From: Guptibacillus hwajinpoensis
GTDB lineage: Bacteria > Bacillota > Bacilli > Bacillales > Guptibacillaceae
DNA length: 64,000 nt
Assembly (NCBI RefSeq): GCF_020171785.1
Contig: NZ_JAIVAE010000015.1
Location: forward strand, 36,151 to 100,150
Direction: 5' to 3'
A model generated the notes under the pieces. The model did not search any database. It was given only the letters and a program-made list of their open reading frames with translations, and was not told the DNA's origin. Below, in pieces: positions 52,279 through 60,837 of this stretch (position 1 is the stretch's first letter; the number at the start of each line of letters is the position of its first letter). Position numbers and translations under genes: made by a program.

Positions 52279-52281
52279 GGA

Positions 52282-53118
52282 ATGAAAAAAAGAAAAAATC
52301 AATCAAAAGCGGGCACGTTACCGATTTATCTTATTTTAGGCTTTACCTCTCTCTTTTCTCTGTTCCCATTTTACTGGATGTTCGTCATGGCGACGCAGCC
52401 GAGTGCGGCGTATAACTCTATTCCACCGACGTTACTACCTGGTGGAAAGCTAGTCGAGAACTTCCAGAAAGTGCTCGATACGATTCCGTTTTTCCAGGCG
52501 ATGTGGAATACCGTCTTGCTATGTACAGTCGTAACCGTAGCGGTTTTGCTGATCAGTTCATTAGCAGGATTTGCGTTTGCGAAATTCCAGTTTCCAGGGA
52601 AGAACTTTTTGTTCATTTTAATTCTGTTAACAATGGTTATTCCGCCACAGCTGGGATTGATTCCACAGTATTATCTGATTTCTCAGCTCGGCTGGCTTGA
52701 TTCGTTATTAGGTGCGGGAATCTTATTTCTACTAAATCCACTCGGAATTTTCCTAATGCGTCAATACATCAGCGAATCCGTACCTGACGAATTAATGGAA
52801 GCAGCGAAGCTTGATGGCTGTTCGAATTTTAGAATTTATTGGAGTATCGTCATTCCGATTATCAAGCCTGCTTTTGCAACACTCGGGATTATTGTCTTTA
52901 CGTTAGTTTGGGGAGAATTCCTGTGGCAGTTCACCGTTTTGCGTGATCCTTCTTCTTATACGCTACAGGTGGCGCTTGCTTCTCTAAACAATGCTTTCCG
53001 AGTCGATTTCGGAATGTTACTTTCAGGCGTGTTCTGGGCAACGGTTCCATTGATTATTATTTTCCTTATTTTCAACAAGTGGTTTATTTCGAGCATTACG
53101 GAAGGATCTGTTAAATAA
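52282..53118 (+). CDS. Sugar ABC transporter permease, MalG type
   Basis: 278 residues, six helices. The coupling loop ELMEAAKLDGCSNFRIYWSI near residue 172 is typical of MalG-type partners. Starts 3 bases after the previous stop with AGGAG inside it, so translation is coupled. Confidence 0.92.
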   Translation: MKKRKNQSKAGTLPIYLILGFTSLFSLFPFYWMFVMATQPSAAYNSIPPTLLPGGKLVENFQKVLDTIPFFQAMWNTVLLCTVVTVAVLLISSLAGFAFAKFQFPGKNFLFILILLTMVIPPQLGLIPQYYLISQLGWLDSLLGAGILFLLNPLGIFLMRQYISESVPDELMEAAKLDGCSNFRIYWSIVIPIIKPAFATLGIIVFTLVWGEFLWQFTVLRDPSSYTLQVALASLNNAFRVDFGMLLSGVFWATVPLIIIFLIFNKWFISSITEGSVK

Positions 53119-53163
53119 TCGGCTGTCTCTCCCCCGTATTTTGATACAATAAATGAGAATACG

Positions 53164-53179
53164 TTAGCAATGTTGCTAA
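53164..53179. promoter_or_regulatory. Palindrome before the LacI gene
   Basis: GTTAGCAATGTTGCTAA: TTAGCAA/TTGCTAA with a 2-base centre, 14 bases before the start codon. It could be a separate operator or just affect translation; it is unlike the CCGG operators. Confidence 0.4.
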
Positions 53180-53192
53180 GGAGATGAACGCG

Positions 53193-54206
53193 ATGAATTT
53201 AACGATTAGAGATATTGCTCGAATGGCTGGGGTATCTCCAGCGACTGTATCAAAAATTATGAACAATTACGATGGGATCAGTGAGGCCACTCGTCAGAAA
53301 GTATATAAAATCATTGAAGACACAAAATACCAGCCAACTTTTTCAGCGAAATCGCTGGCTACGAAGAAATCAAACTTAATCGGGTTAATCTACGCCGGTA
53401 AAATTAACGTTGATTTCAAACACCCATTCTTCAATGAAGTCATGAATACATTTAAGAAAGCAGTGGGGGCGCTCGGATATGATCTCCTTCTGTTTTCAAA
53501 TGAAAAGTTCTATCAAGGTGAAAGCAAATACCTGGAGCGATGCAGGCATTTCCATGTCGATGGCTGCTTGATCGTAGCGGGGGATGAAATTGAGGCGGCG
53601 GTTCATGAAATCGCGCAAAGTGAGATTCCGTGTATTGGCATCGATTTAAAGTTAGAGGGACCAAAATCCAGTTATATCATGACGGATAATGCCAAGATTG
53701 GTATGAAAGTCGTTGAGAATTTCTATTTAAATAAAGTAAAAAAGGTCGCGTACATTGGTGGGAAGCAAGATTCGCTTATTTCGGGGATTCGAAATGAAGG
53801 ATTCATGGAAGCGATGAAGCAGTTCGGTCTGCCGTTGAATGAAAAGTGGATTCACTATGGCGATTTCTTCGAGGATAGTGGGTACCACGCGATGAACAAG
53901 ATTCTTCAGGACGATGAACGTCCTGAAGCCGTGTTCGCTGCTTCTGACATGATGGCTCTCGGTGCGTTGAAAGCGATGAAGGAGCACGGCATCAAGGTAC
54001 CAGAAGATATGCAACTTATCGGCTGTGATGACATCGAATCTTGTCGCTATAGCGATCCCCCTTTAACGACCGTGAAACAGGACAAACAAAAGTTAGGAAA
54101 GCTCGCAGCCTACATGCTGGATGATTTAATACAAGGAAACGAAGAGATCCATCCAGTGAAAGTGGACCCTGATCTTGTGATTCGATCATCTAGTATAGAA
54201 AGGTAA
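53193..54206 (+). CDS. LacI-family transcriptional regulator
   Basis: 337 residues from ATG 53193 (AAGGAG upstream; an ATG overlapping this site is unlikely). The helix-turn-helix reads LTIRDIARMAGVSPATVSKI at the N-terminus, then the hinge helix, and a periplasmic-binding-protein-like effector domain (GLIYAG... to the C-terminus). It lies between the transport genes and the GH1 gene and probably represses them by binding the CCGG operators at 49787 and 49914, released by a beta-glucoside. Confidence 0.92.
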   Translation: MNLTIRDIARMAGVSPATVSKIMNNYDGISEATRQKVYKIIEDTKYQPTFSAKSLATKKSNLIGLIYAGKINVDFKHPFFNEVMNTFKKAVGALGYDLLLFSNEKFYQGESKYLERCRHFHVDGCLIVAGDEIEAAVHEIAQSEIPCIGIDLKLEGPKSSYIMTDNAKIGMKVVENFYLNKVKKVAYIGGKQDSLISGIRNEGFMEAMKQFGLPLNEKWIHYGDFFEDSGYHAMNKILQDDERPEAVFAASDMMALGALKAMKEHGIKVPEDMQLIGCDDIESCRYSDPPLTTVKQDKQKLGKLAAYMLDDLIQGNEEIHPVKVDPDLVIRSSSIER

Positions 54207-54235
54207 GAGGGCTCCGACTACAGGAGGCTACCAAC

Positions 54236-55579
54236 ATGACAACAATTCAATTTCCAGAAACGCTGAAATGGGGCGCAGCAACCGCTTCTTATCAAATCGA
54301 AGGCGCAGCAAATGAAGATGGCCGTTCGCCGTCTATTTGGGACACGTTTTCCCATGCGCCAGGTAACGTGAGAAATGGAGACCATGGAGACGAAGCATGC
54401 AATAGCTATCATTTATATAAAGAAGACGTGCAGCTTCTCAAGAAGTTAGGCGTCGATCTTTACCGTTTCTCGATTGCATGGCCACGGGTGATGCCTGAAG
54501 GAAGAGGCGAGCTAAATCCGAAGGGCGTCGCTTACTATCAAAACTTGATCGATGAGCTGATCGAAAATGGCATCGAACCGATGATTACCCTTTACCACTG
54601 GGATCTTCCTCAAGTGCTCCAGGACAAAGGTGGCTGGGAGAACCGCGAGACGATCGATGCGTTTAACGAGTATGCGGTTGCGATGTTTAAAGAGTTCGGC
54701 GACAAGGTTTCGAAGTGGATTACGATCAACGAACCGTGGTGTGCTTCCTTCCTATCAAACTACTTAGGCGCACACGCTCCTGGTAAAACGGATCTACAAG
54801 CGGGCGTCGACGTCGCACACCATCTGATGGTTGCTCATGGTAAAGCCGTCCAATCCTTCAGAGAGCTTTTACCAGACGGTGAAATCGGCTATGCCCCGAA
54901 TACAGGATGGCTTGAGCCATTTAGTAATAAGCAAGAAGATATCGATGCATGTAAGCGAGCAATGATGTGGCAGAAGGAATGGTTTATGGATCCTGTCTTC
55001 AAAGGGTCTTATCCAGAAACGTTGATTACGATTTTCGAAAACCATAACGCAAAGCTCAAGCTTGAGGACGGGGACCTTGAACTGATTTCTCAGCCGATTG
55101 ATTTCATGGGCATTAACTATTACACGGGTAGTCTCGGACGGTATAAAGAAGGCGAAGGACTTTTTGAAGTAGAGGAAATTCCACTCGATTACCGAAAGAC
55201 GGATATCGACTGGCCGATCTATGCAGATGGGTTCTACAACGTGTTATGTGATCTTCACGAAACGTATGGTGATGTGCCGATTTATATCACAGAAAACGGT
55301 GCTTGCTATAACCATGAAGTAGAAGACGGAAGAGTGCGTGATCAGGAGCGGATCGATTACTTAAAGCAGCATTTAACTTCCTTACACCGTGCGATCGAAT
55401 CTGGAGTGCCGATCAAAGGCTACATCGTCTGGTCACTGCTTGATAACTTCGAGTGGGCATTTGGCTACGAAAAGCGCTTCGGTATCATTCATGTGAACTA
55501 TCGTACGTTTGAGCGCACGCCAAAGGACAGCTACTACTGGTATCGCCAGACGATTAAGAATGGGTGGTTTGAGGTTTAA
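54236..55579 (+). CDS. GH1 beta-glucosidase
   Basis: 447 residues, standard GH1 length. WGAATASYQIEGAANEDGRS at the N-terminus, acid/base Glu in ITINEPWC near 163, nucleophile Glu in YITENGACY near 352 and WSLLDNFEWAFGYEKRFGI near the C-terminus (aglycone and sugar binding). No phosphate-binding Ser/Lys/Tyr signature of 6-phospho-beta-glucosidases (SxxK...Y) was recognised, and the partner is an ABC, not a PTS, system, so it should hydrolyse unphosphorylated cellobiose-like sugars in the cytoplasm. AGGAGG precedes the ATG. It is the last gene of the operon. Confidence 0.93.
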   Translation: MTTIQFPETLKWGAATASYQIEGAANEDGRSPSIWDTFSHAPGNVRNGDHGDEACNSYHLYKEDVQLLKKLGVDLYRFSIAWPRVMPEGRGELNPKGVAYYQNLIDELIENGIEPMITLYHWDLPQVLQDKGGWENRETIDAFNEYAVAMFKEFGDKVSKWITINEPWCASFLSNYLGAHAPGKTDLQAGVDVAHHLMVAHGKAVQSFRELLPDGEIGYAPNTGWLEPFSNKQEDIDACKRAMMWQKEWFMDPVFKGSYPETLITIFENHNAKLKLEDGDLELISQPIDFMGINYYTGSLGRYKEGEGLFEVEEIPLDYRKTDIDWPIYADGFYNVLCDLHETYGDVPIYITENGACYNHEVEDGRVRDQERIDYLKQHLTSLHRAIESGVPIKGYIVWSLLDNFEWAFGYEKRFGIIHVNYRTFERTPKDSYYWYRQTIKNGWFEV

Positions 55580-55650
55580 GAGGTTAAGGTTTGAGGCATG
55601 AGGTGAGAGCAAGACTCGCCGCGGGCGAGGGGGTTTGCTCAAGCATGAAT

Positions 55651-55696
55651 AACCAGGTAGGGATACACGTTTTGTGTGGACTGCCTGGTTTTTTGT
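55651..55696 (+). terminator. Terminator of the beta-glucoside operon
   Basis: AACCAGGtag...ACAC/GTGT...ctGCCTGGTT then TTTTTG: a branched but strong stem 70 bases after the GH1 stop. Confidence 0.8.
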
Positions 55697-55749
55697 ATAG
55701 AGTGAGGTGAGCGGATAGTGCGTGGAAGGGTGGAGCGCTTGTTGAAGGC

Positions 55750-55840
55750 TAGAATCATTCTTGTTAGCTAATAAAAGTTGAATTTGGCCAATAAAGAGGA
55801 CGACACTAACAAGCACTGTGAATTTAGCAAACACACCCGA
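55750..55840 (+). repeat. 20-bp-period array, locus 4 (decayed)
   Basis: Leader TAGAATCATTCTTGTTAGCT, then cores ending at 55770 (TTAGCTA) and 55790 (TTGGCCA). The slot ending 55810 is replaced by CGACACTAAC and the next core (TTAGCAA, 55830) is changed, but the 20-bp phase is kept. Confidence 0.75.
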
Positions 55841-56017
55841 TTTCGCTCATTTTTCTCAAATCCTATGAGTGATGTTAGGTAATGGGAAGAGCATGTGGTT
55901 GTATGAAAGTGTTGAATATGGAAAGTAAGGAAAAGCTAATTTCTGACAGACGGAAGTTAGCTTTTTATGTATCATTTGTGGAAAGGTATAGATAAATCTA
56001 AATAAATATAATTCAAA

Positions 56018-56043
56018 TGAACGATTTCTATGAGGTCAGCGTC
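56018..56043 (+). promoter_or_regulatory. SigY-type autoregulatory promoter
   Basis: TGAACG (56018-56023), exactly 16 bases, CGTC (56040-56043), 30 bases before sigY. It matches the known B. subtilis SigY promoter pattern (TGAACG-16-CGTC), implying positive autoregulation. Confidence 0.85.
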
Positions 56044-56072
56044 ATATAGGTGCAGGTAAAGGAGAGGGTTGT

Positions 56073-56609
56073 ATGGAACGCGAGGAGGAGATTCAATTAA
56101 TTCAGCAAGCACAAGCTGGAAACGATGATGCGTTCACTCAGCTTTTTCAGTGCTATTATGCTTTCCTCTACAAATATCTTTTAAAACTAACCTTGAATGA
56201 AGAAACGAGCGTTGAGCTTGCTCAGGAGACGATGATGAAGTGTTATGTGAAACTTTCCTCCTATAAAGGGGAAGGAAAGTTCTCCACCTGGATGATCTCG
56301 ATTGCTTCAAGGCTATACATGGATGTGCTTCGAAAACAAAAGCGAGAAAAGAAATGGGTGGAGGATGAGAAGCATGCCCTATCGCGAAAGCTAGCGTGGG
56401 AATCCAGTACGAAAGGAATGAATTGGAGCGATCTTTTCACAGACTTTAACACGTTAGACTCCACCTTAAGAGTTACGATCTTGTTACGGCATTATTATGG
56501 CTACTCGTATGACGAAATAGGAAAAATGCTCGGTATCCGTACAGGAACTGTGAAATCCAGGGTGCACACGGGGTTACAGAAGTTACGAAAGGAGTTGGAT
56601 ACGCCGTGA
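56073..56609 (+). CDS. sigY: ECF sigma factor SigY
   Basis: 178 residues. Region 2 (ETSVELAQETMMKCYVKLSS with YKGEGKFSTWMISIASRLYM) binds the -10 and region 4 (LLRHYYGYSYDEIGKMLGIR followed by TGTVKSRVHTGLQKLRKEL) the -35 element. The gene order after it is that of B. subtilis sigY-yxlCDEFG, so the assignment is firm. YxlC and YxlD hold SigY inactive at the membrane. ATG follows AAAGGAGAGGG. The operon is known in B. subtilis to affect toxic peptide (sublancin) resistance and maintenance of SPbeta. Confidence 0.9.
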   Translation: MEREEEIQLIQQAQAGNDDAFTQLFQCYYAFLYKYLLKLTLNEETSVELAQETMMKCYVKLSSYKGEGKFSTWMISIASRLYMDVLRKQKREKKWVEDEKHALSRKLAWESSTKGMNWSDLFTDFNTLDSTLRVTILLRHYYGYSYDEIGKMLGIRTGTVKSRVHTGLQKLRKELDTP

Positions 56610-56938
56610 ATGACAAGGAAGATAAAAAGATTGTGCAACACCTTAAACAGGATTGGCAGCAAATCGATGATCTTGGAAAAGAATCACTTTCAAAGGTGGA
56701 TATGCATGAGCAACTTTTGATGTTCCAACAAAAAAAGAAAAAAGCTTTTTATCTTGAAAGTGCGCTCTTTCTGTTAACAGCGTTTGTGATTTTAACAGCT
56801 GTCACCATTAGTCTTTTCCAAGCTCCGATCTTCTTTCTAATCATCCAGATCGTGGCAAGCCTGATCGTTCCTTTTGGTGTCTATTTCACTTATAAGAAAG
56901 TGAATAAGAAAGGAGTGGTCAGTCATGACAAACCTTGA
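56606..56938 (+). CDS. yxlC: YxlC-like anti-SigY membrane protein
   Basis: 110 residues, with a soluble N-terminal half and two helices (about 52-72 and 77-97). Its start overlaps the sigY stop (GTGA), so the two are made in equal amounts as expected for a sigma factor and its negative regulator. The N-terminus, KEDKKIVQHLKQDWQQIDDL, has the helical length expected for SigY contact. Assigned mainly by position and architecture. Confidence 0.8.
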   Translation: MNDKEDKKIVQHLKQDWQQIDDLGKESLSKVDMHEQLLMFQQKKKKAFYLESALFLLTAFVILTAVTISLFQAPIFFLIIQIVASLIVPFGVYFTYKKVNKKGVVSHDKP

Positions 56939-57137
56939 GCTCTTTGTTCTTGTTCCGATTCTGATCCTCTTGTTGCTCACCCAGAGCATGCTTCTCTTTG
57001 TCGATGCCAAGAAAAAAGGTAGCTACCCGTGGCTATGGGGAATCTGGGGATTGATTCAATTACCGATGCCAACATTATTTTACTTGCTGTTCGTCGTATG
57101 GCCATATAAACGAAGGCTAAAAAAGGGGAGGAGTTGA
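56925..57137 (+). CDS. yxlD: YxlD-like membrane protein
   Basis: 70 residues, two helices (about 5-26 and 34-58) around FVDAKKKGSYPWLWGIWGLI, then a basic tail. Overlaps the end of yxlC, with AAAGGAGTGG upstream. In B. subtilis YxlD acts with YxlC to inhibit SigY. The two-helix build and WLWG motif place it in the PLDc_N-like group. Confidence 0.8.
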   Translation: MTNLELFVLVPILILLLLTQSMLLFVDAKKKGSYPWLWGIWGLIQLPMPTLFYLLFVVWPYKRRLKKGRS

Positions 57138-57141
57138 AAAC

Positions 57142-57342
57142 ATGGAAGTTTTGAACGACATAAACTGGGCACTAGTTGCGCCTCTATTGATCTTGCAGGC
57201 GATCTTAACCATTTCAGCGCTTGTGAGCTGCATCAAGCAAAAGGAAACAAACGGACCAAAATGGATGTGGATCCTTCTAATTCTGTTTGTGAATCTTTTT
57301 GGAGCGATTCTTTATTTTGTGATCGGACGGAAAAACAGTTAG
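57142..57342 (+). CDS. yxlE: YxlE-like membrane protein (PLDc_N-like)
   Basis: 66 residues, two helices; WMWILLILFVNLFGAILYFV IGRKNS near the end is the PLDc_N-type signature found in YxlE. AGGGGAGGAG upstream. It resembles yxlD (same fold) and probably assists the same complex. Confidence 0.85.
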   Translation: MEVLNDINWALVAPLLILQAILTISALVSCIKQKETNGPKWMWILLILFVNLFGAILYFVIGRKNS

Positions 57343-57354
57343 GGGGTGGAAAGC

Positions 57355-58248
57355 ATGCTTGTTAACATCGACAATCTATCGAAACAATTTAAAGAAAAAA
57401 GAGCGGTTTCGAACCTCTCATTTACCATACGTGAGGGCAGTTGTATCGCCTTGTTAGGTCCAAATGGAGCGGGTAAAACGACGACGCTACAGATGTTAGC
57501 TCGCCTCCTCACACCTGACTCAGGCGCCATCCAATTTAAAGGATATGCTGAGAAAGACTATCGGCCATTGATTGGCTTTTTACCTCAGCACCCATCCTTT
57601 TTTAATTGGATGACAGGCAAAGAATTTCTGTTTTTCGCCGGGAAGCTATCATCTATTCCAAAGAAACAGCTTCAAGCTCGTGTACAGGAGACGTTAAGGT
57701 TTGTAAGTTTAGAAGAGGCGATGAATAAAAAAATCGGAGGCTTCTCCGGCGGAATGAAACAACGCCTCGGCTTAGCGCAGGCTTTGCTTCATAAACCGAA
57801 GCTTCTCATCCTAGATGAACCGGTATCAGCGCTCGATCCAAAAGGCAGGCGAGATTTCTTACACCTGATTGAAGAACTGAAACAAGACATGACGGTGCTT
57901 TTTTCGACTCATATTTTACATGATGCCGAGCAAATCTGTGATGAAGTTCTTATCCTGCAAGATGGCTGTCTCAAGTGGAAAGGATCACTGCCTGCTTTAC
58001 GTAAAGAGTTTGACCTATTGCCCATTAAAGTCCAAACCGAAGAACCGATGAACGGCATCATCGAACAGCTTGAGATCATCGAAGACTATGAGTATATTGA
58101 TGCGAAAACAGTGAAAGTAAGATTGCCTGAGTATGTTCACCATAATGAGTTTTTACAGGCGCTCATTAACCGGAACCTATCGGTGACTCATTTTGAAATC
58201 ATGCAGGACTCATTGGAGGATGCCTATATGAAGGTTGTGAGACAATGA
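57355..58248 (+). CDS. yxlF: YxlF-like ABC transporter ATPase
   Basis: 297 residues from ATG 57355 (AGGGGGTGG upstream; an earlier GTG is part of this site). Walker A GPNGAGKTT near 35, signature FSGGMKQRLGLAQALLHKP near 130, Walker B LLILDEPVSALDP. A C-terminal 80-residue domain follows. It powers YxlG; similar pairs in Bacillus export or sense peptides, which fits the operon's link with antimicrobial peptides. Confidence 0.93.
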   Translation: MLVNIDNLSKQFKEKRAVSNLSFTIREGSCIALLGPNGAGKTTTLQMLARLLTPDSGAIQFKGYAEKDYRPLIGFLPQHPSFFNWMTGKEFLFFAGKLSSIPKKQLQARVQETLRFVSLEEAMNKKIGGFSGGMKQRLGLAQALLHKPKLLILDEPVSALDPKGRRDFLHLIEELKQDMTVLFSTHILHDAEQICDEVLILQDGCLKWKGSLPALRKEFDLLPIKVQTEEPMNGIIEQLEIIEDYEYIDAKTVKVRLPEYVHHNEFLQALINRNLSVTHFEIMQDSLEDAYMKVVRQ

Positions 58249-59021
58249 ACCGGTTTCTAACGTTACTACACAAAGAAATTACTGAACTGATGCGGAATGG
58301 TAAGTTGATTTGGCTCCCGATCGTTCTCATGATTATCGGCATCTCGCAACCACTGACAAGCTACTATATGCCACAAATCCTCGATATGGCCGGTAACCTA
58401 CCAGAAGGAGCAAGCATCACGATCCCGACCCCTACAGGTGAAGAAGTATTGAGCGGCGCCATGTCTCAATATGGCACGATCGGAACATTGTTGTTTGCGC
58501 TCGCCACCATGAATGTCATCGCTCAGGAACGACAAAATGGTTCCATTACGCTTGTGATGGTAAGACCCGTGAACGAGTGGCAATACCTAGGCAGTAAAAC
58601 GGTTGCCCAGCTTGCCCTTTTGCTTCTATCACTTATCTTAAGCTACTGCCTCACCTGGTATTATACGAATTTATTATTTACTCCGGTCGACTGGCAGGTC
58701 ATGCTGAGCAGCCTCGTCATGTACTGCTTCTGGGTGATCTTTGTCGTTTGCGTCACGATTTTTGTTGGCACGATCATCAGGCAGAGTAGCGCAATCGCCG
58801 GCGTCAGTCTTCTTTTTCTAGCGCTAATCAGCCTGCTGACGTCACTACTTCCGAAATTCATGGAGTGGAGTCCAGGAAACATAAGGGGAGAAGCGACAAA
58901 GCTCTTAGTTGAACAGCAGTGGACCGAGTCAGCCTGGACGGTCATCGGTAGTACCGCAACGTTATCTCTTTTGCTATTTATAGCGGGCGTCATGGTGATG
59001 AAGAAGTATAAGCGTTATTAG
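58245..59021 (+). CDS. yxlG: YxlG-like ABC transporter permease
   Basis: 258 residues, six helices; first helix at about 20-40, a large extracellular loop to about 85, then five more helices. Starts inside the yxlF stop (ATGA). ABC-2-type permease; last gene of the sigY operon. No clear terminator follows: instead a G-rich tract and repeat array 5. Confidence 0.9.
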   Translation: MNRFLTLLHKEITELMRNGKLIWLPIVLMIIGISQPLTSYYMPQILDMAGNLPEGASITIPTPTGEEVLSGAMSQYGTIGTLLFALATMNVIAQERQNGSITLVMVRPVNEWQYLGSKTVAQLALLLLSLILSYCLTWYYTNLLFTPVDWQVMLSSLVMYCFWVIFVVCVTIFVGTIIRQSSAIAGVSLLFLALISLLTSLLPKFMEWSPGNIRGEATKLLVEQQWTESAWTVIGSTATLSLLLFIAGVMVMKKYKRY

Positions 59022-59078
59022 AGGGGGGAGGGTAGTTGGGGCGAGGTGGGGAGGGAGATGGAGATGGGGGGGCGGTGT
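59021..59078 (+). other. G-rich tract before array 5
   Basis: Several runs of 3 to 7 G with short spacers (GAGGGGGGAGGG, TTGGGG, GTGGGGAGGG, ATGGGGGGGC). It could form a G-quadruplex on the + strand. Less extreme G-rich sequence with GTGAGGTG also precedes arrays 3 and 4, so it may be an outer part of the array element. Confidence 0.5.
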
Positions 59079-59092
59079 GCCGTACGTGTTTT

Positions 59093-59232
59093 GTTAGAAT
59101 GATTCTCGTTAGCTAATAAAACGTGGATTTGGCCAATATATTTCGATTTTGGCCAATATATTTCGATTTTGGCCAATAAAAATAGATTTTGGACAATATA
59201 TCTGGGATTTGGCTAATAAACAGGGGCTACGC
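59093..59232 (+). repeat. 20-bp-period array, locus 5 (6 units)
   Basis: The most regular copy. Leader TTAGAATGATTCTCG, core TTAGCTAATAAA ending at 59120, then TTGGCCAATATA (59140), TTGGCCAATATA (59160), TTGGCCAATAAA (59180), TTGGACAATATA (59200) and TTGGCTAATAAA (59220): six units exactly 20 bp apart, ending CAGGGGC. Confidence 0.9.
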
Positions 59233-59347
59233 AAGAACCGAGACCACATCTTTGCTCAGTAATCACACGTTTGCTCTCGACATGCGTCCTTTATTCTGCG
59301 GCAAGTAAACTAATTCGCGTTTTCATAGAGCCACCTCATAGCCATAT

Positions 59348-59671
59348 TTAGTATTCACAAACTCTTTCTTCACACCCCTTTTTCCTAGGAGGAAAAGCAT
59401 CGCTTCGAATGGCTAACCCGGCGACTGTAAAATCTTCTTCAAGGTTGATGGTGAAATCCTCACCTTGATTCACCGTACCATCAATCGCCATACCGCCCGT
59501 TTCCGTTTGATAGGGATCGTCTAATGTTATTTCTTCTATTAAAAAGTTGTTCACCATATAGCTTTCCGCTGCTTCAGTTGCTTTTTGGATGGTCTCCTCA
59601 TCATACGATTCTGCCTGGCATCCGCTAAAGAGGATCACCAAGGCGAGGAAAGCACCTCTATAGGACTTCAT
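59348..59671 (-). CDS. DUF1433-like small lipoprotein, copy A
   Basis: 107 residues, the most distal of ten tandem paralogues. Signal MKSYRGAFLALVILFSGC with a lipobox, then the family pattern: YDEETIQKATEAAESYMVNN, central GGMAIDGTVNQG and C-terminal Cys pair (KKGCEERVCEY). The family resembles DUF1433 lipoproteins, which also occur as tandem copies in staphylococci; function unknown. ATG follows GAGGTGAAATGGA. More diverged than the others. Confidence 0.8.
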   Translation of the reverse strand: MKSYRGAFLALVILFSGCQAESYDEETIQKATEAAESYMVNNFLIEEITLDDPYQTETGGMAIDGTVNQGEDFTINLEEDFTVAGLAIRSDAFPPRKKGCEERVCEY

Positions 59672-59692
59672 TCCATTTCACCTCACATCAAA

Positions 59693-60037
59693 TCAGTGCT
59701 CATATGTACACGTGCGCTCCATACAATTTTCTTTTCGATCCGGAAATGTCTCGCTTACCCCAACACTTCCAACCGAAAAATCATTTTCAATTCCCGCGGA
59801 AAAAGTACCCTCACCGTTATTCACCGATCCCTCTACCGTCATGCCGCCCATTTCATTTTGGTAGTCGGTTGTGATTTCAACAGATTGGATCTCTTTAAAG
59901 TTGCTCTTGATGTAATTTTGTGTGGAAGCCTCCGCTTTAACGATGGTTTCTTCATCATACGTTTCATGGGAAGATGCCCAACTACACCCACCAAGGACAG
60001 TGAACATAAGAAGCACGATAAGAAGTCGTCTTAACAA
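59693..60037 (-). CDS. DUF1433-like small lipoprotein, copy B
   Basis: 114 residues from TTG 60037 (CGAGGTGA upstream). Lipobox VLGGC. Contains YDEETIVKAEASTQNYIKSN, EMGGMTVEGSVNNGEGTFSA and GIENDFSVGSVGV, ending in KENCMERTCTYEH. Together with copies G and H it forms subtype 1 (G-x-x-NDF-x-x-G after an added two-residue insertion). It starts 48 bases after copy C ends. Confidence 0.82.
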   Translation of the reverse strand: MLRRLLIVLLMFTVLGGCSWASSHETYDEETIVKAEASTQNYIKSNFKEIQSVEITTDYQNEMGGMTVEGSVNNGEGTFSAGIENDFSVGSVGVSETFPDRKENCMERTCTYEH

Positions 60038-60085
60038 AAAATCACCTCGCAATCAGGAATGGGAAGCCGCACTTTTTCCGTCACG

Positions 60086-60418
60086 TTAATAGTCACAGAT
60101 GTTCTCCTTACACGCTTCTTTCTTCTCTGGAAAATGTTCGCTCTGGATGGACATAACTGAAATCGTCAAATCGTTATTTAACATCACTGAAAAAGCCTCT
60201 CCATTTGCTTTCCCTTCAAGCTTGAAACTTCCCATCTCGCCCTGGTAGGGATTCTTCAGAGAGATTTGTTCAATGCTCTCATAATTATTTTCTATATAGC
60301 TTGTCACACTCGCTTTCGCTTCTTTGATCGTTTCCTCGTCATATTCCTCTCTTTGCATCAGGCTACATCCCGTAAGTAAAAGAAGTGTTAATGTCAAAAG
60401 AGAAAGGGGCCATTTCAA
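60086..60418 (-). CDS. DUF1433-like small lipoprotein, copy C
   Basis: 110 residues from TTG 60418 (AAGGAAG upstream). Lipobox LLLTGC. YDEETIKEAKASVTSYIENN and then EMGSFKLEGKANGEAFSVML, ending KEACKENICDY. Closest to copy I (both have SYIENNY, KANGEAFSV, IQS-x-xFPEKKE). Subtype 2. Confidence 0.83.
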   Translation of the reverse strand: MKWPLSLLTLTLLLLTGCSLMQREEYDEETIKEAKASVTSYIENNYESIEQISLKNPYQGEMGSFKLEGKANGEAFSVMLNNDLTISVMSIQSEHFPEKKEACKENICDY

Positions 60419-60472
60419 TAGAATCACTTCCTTAGAAAGTTACAAACTATCATTTTGAGACTAGGGATTAAC

Positions 60473-60802
60473 CTATTCTTCCAGCTGTCCATAGTCACAC
60501 GAGTGCTCTCGGCACGCTTCTTTCCGTTCGGGAAATCCCTCGCCCTTCCCGATCCCTCCGACCGTGTAATCTTCATTTACCCCAATGTTAAATGTGGCCT
60601 TCCCATTGACCGTTCCTTCTAGAACGAGGCCCCCCATTGGAGCAGAAGGAGAATTGTTAAATTCTACGCTTTCAACGTTTTGAAAGTTAGCCTTTAGATA
60701 GCGCTCCACGCTCGCTTCTGCTTTGTCGATTTGTTCTGGATCTTGCTCCACACCACAACCGATTAGGATCGTAAACGATAGGAAAAAGACAAGTCTTTTC
60801 AT
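60473..60802 (-). CDS. DUF1433-like small lipoprotein, copy D
   Basis: 109 residues, MKRLVFFLSFTILIGC. Mature part EQIDKAEASVERYLKANFQN, then SPSAPMGGLVLEGTVNGKAT and GVNEDYTVGGIGKGEGFPER, ending ACREHSCDYGQLEE. Closest to copy J (SPS-PMG, GVN-D-TVG, HSCDY). Subtype 3. AAGGAGC precedes the ATG. Confidence 0.83.
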   Translation of the reverse strand: MKRLVFFLSFTILIGCGVEQDPEQIDKAEASVERYLKANFQNVESVEFNNSPSAPMGGLVLEGTVNGKATFNIGVNEDYTVGGIGKGEGFPERKEACREHSCDYGQLEE

Positions 60803-60837
60803 TCACTATGCTCCTTACTATAAATGTTAGGAAACGC

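Noticed and set aside
55433..55834. Minus-strand 133-codon ORF after the GH1 gene
   Set aside because: Antisense to the GH1 3' end, terminator and array 4; no ribosome site.
59101..59220. A CRISPR array, because of regular short repeats
   Set aside because: The 20-bp units are contiguous with no separate spacers, the variable part is only about 8 bases, and no cas genes are present.
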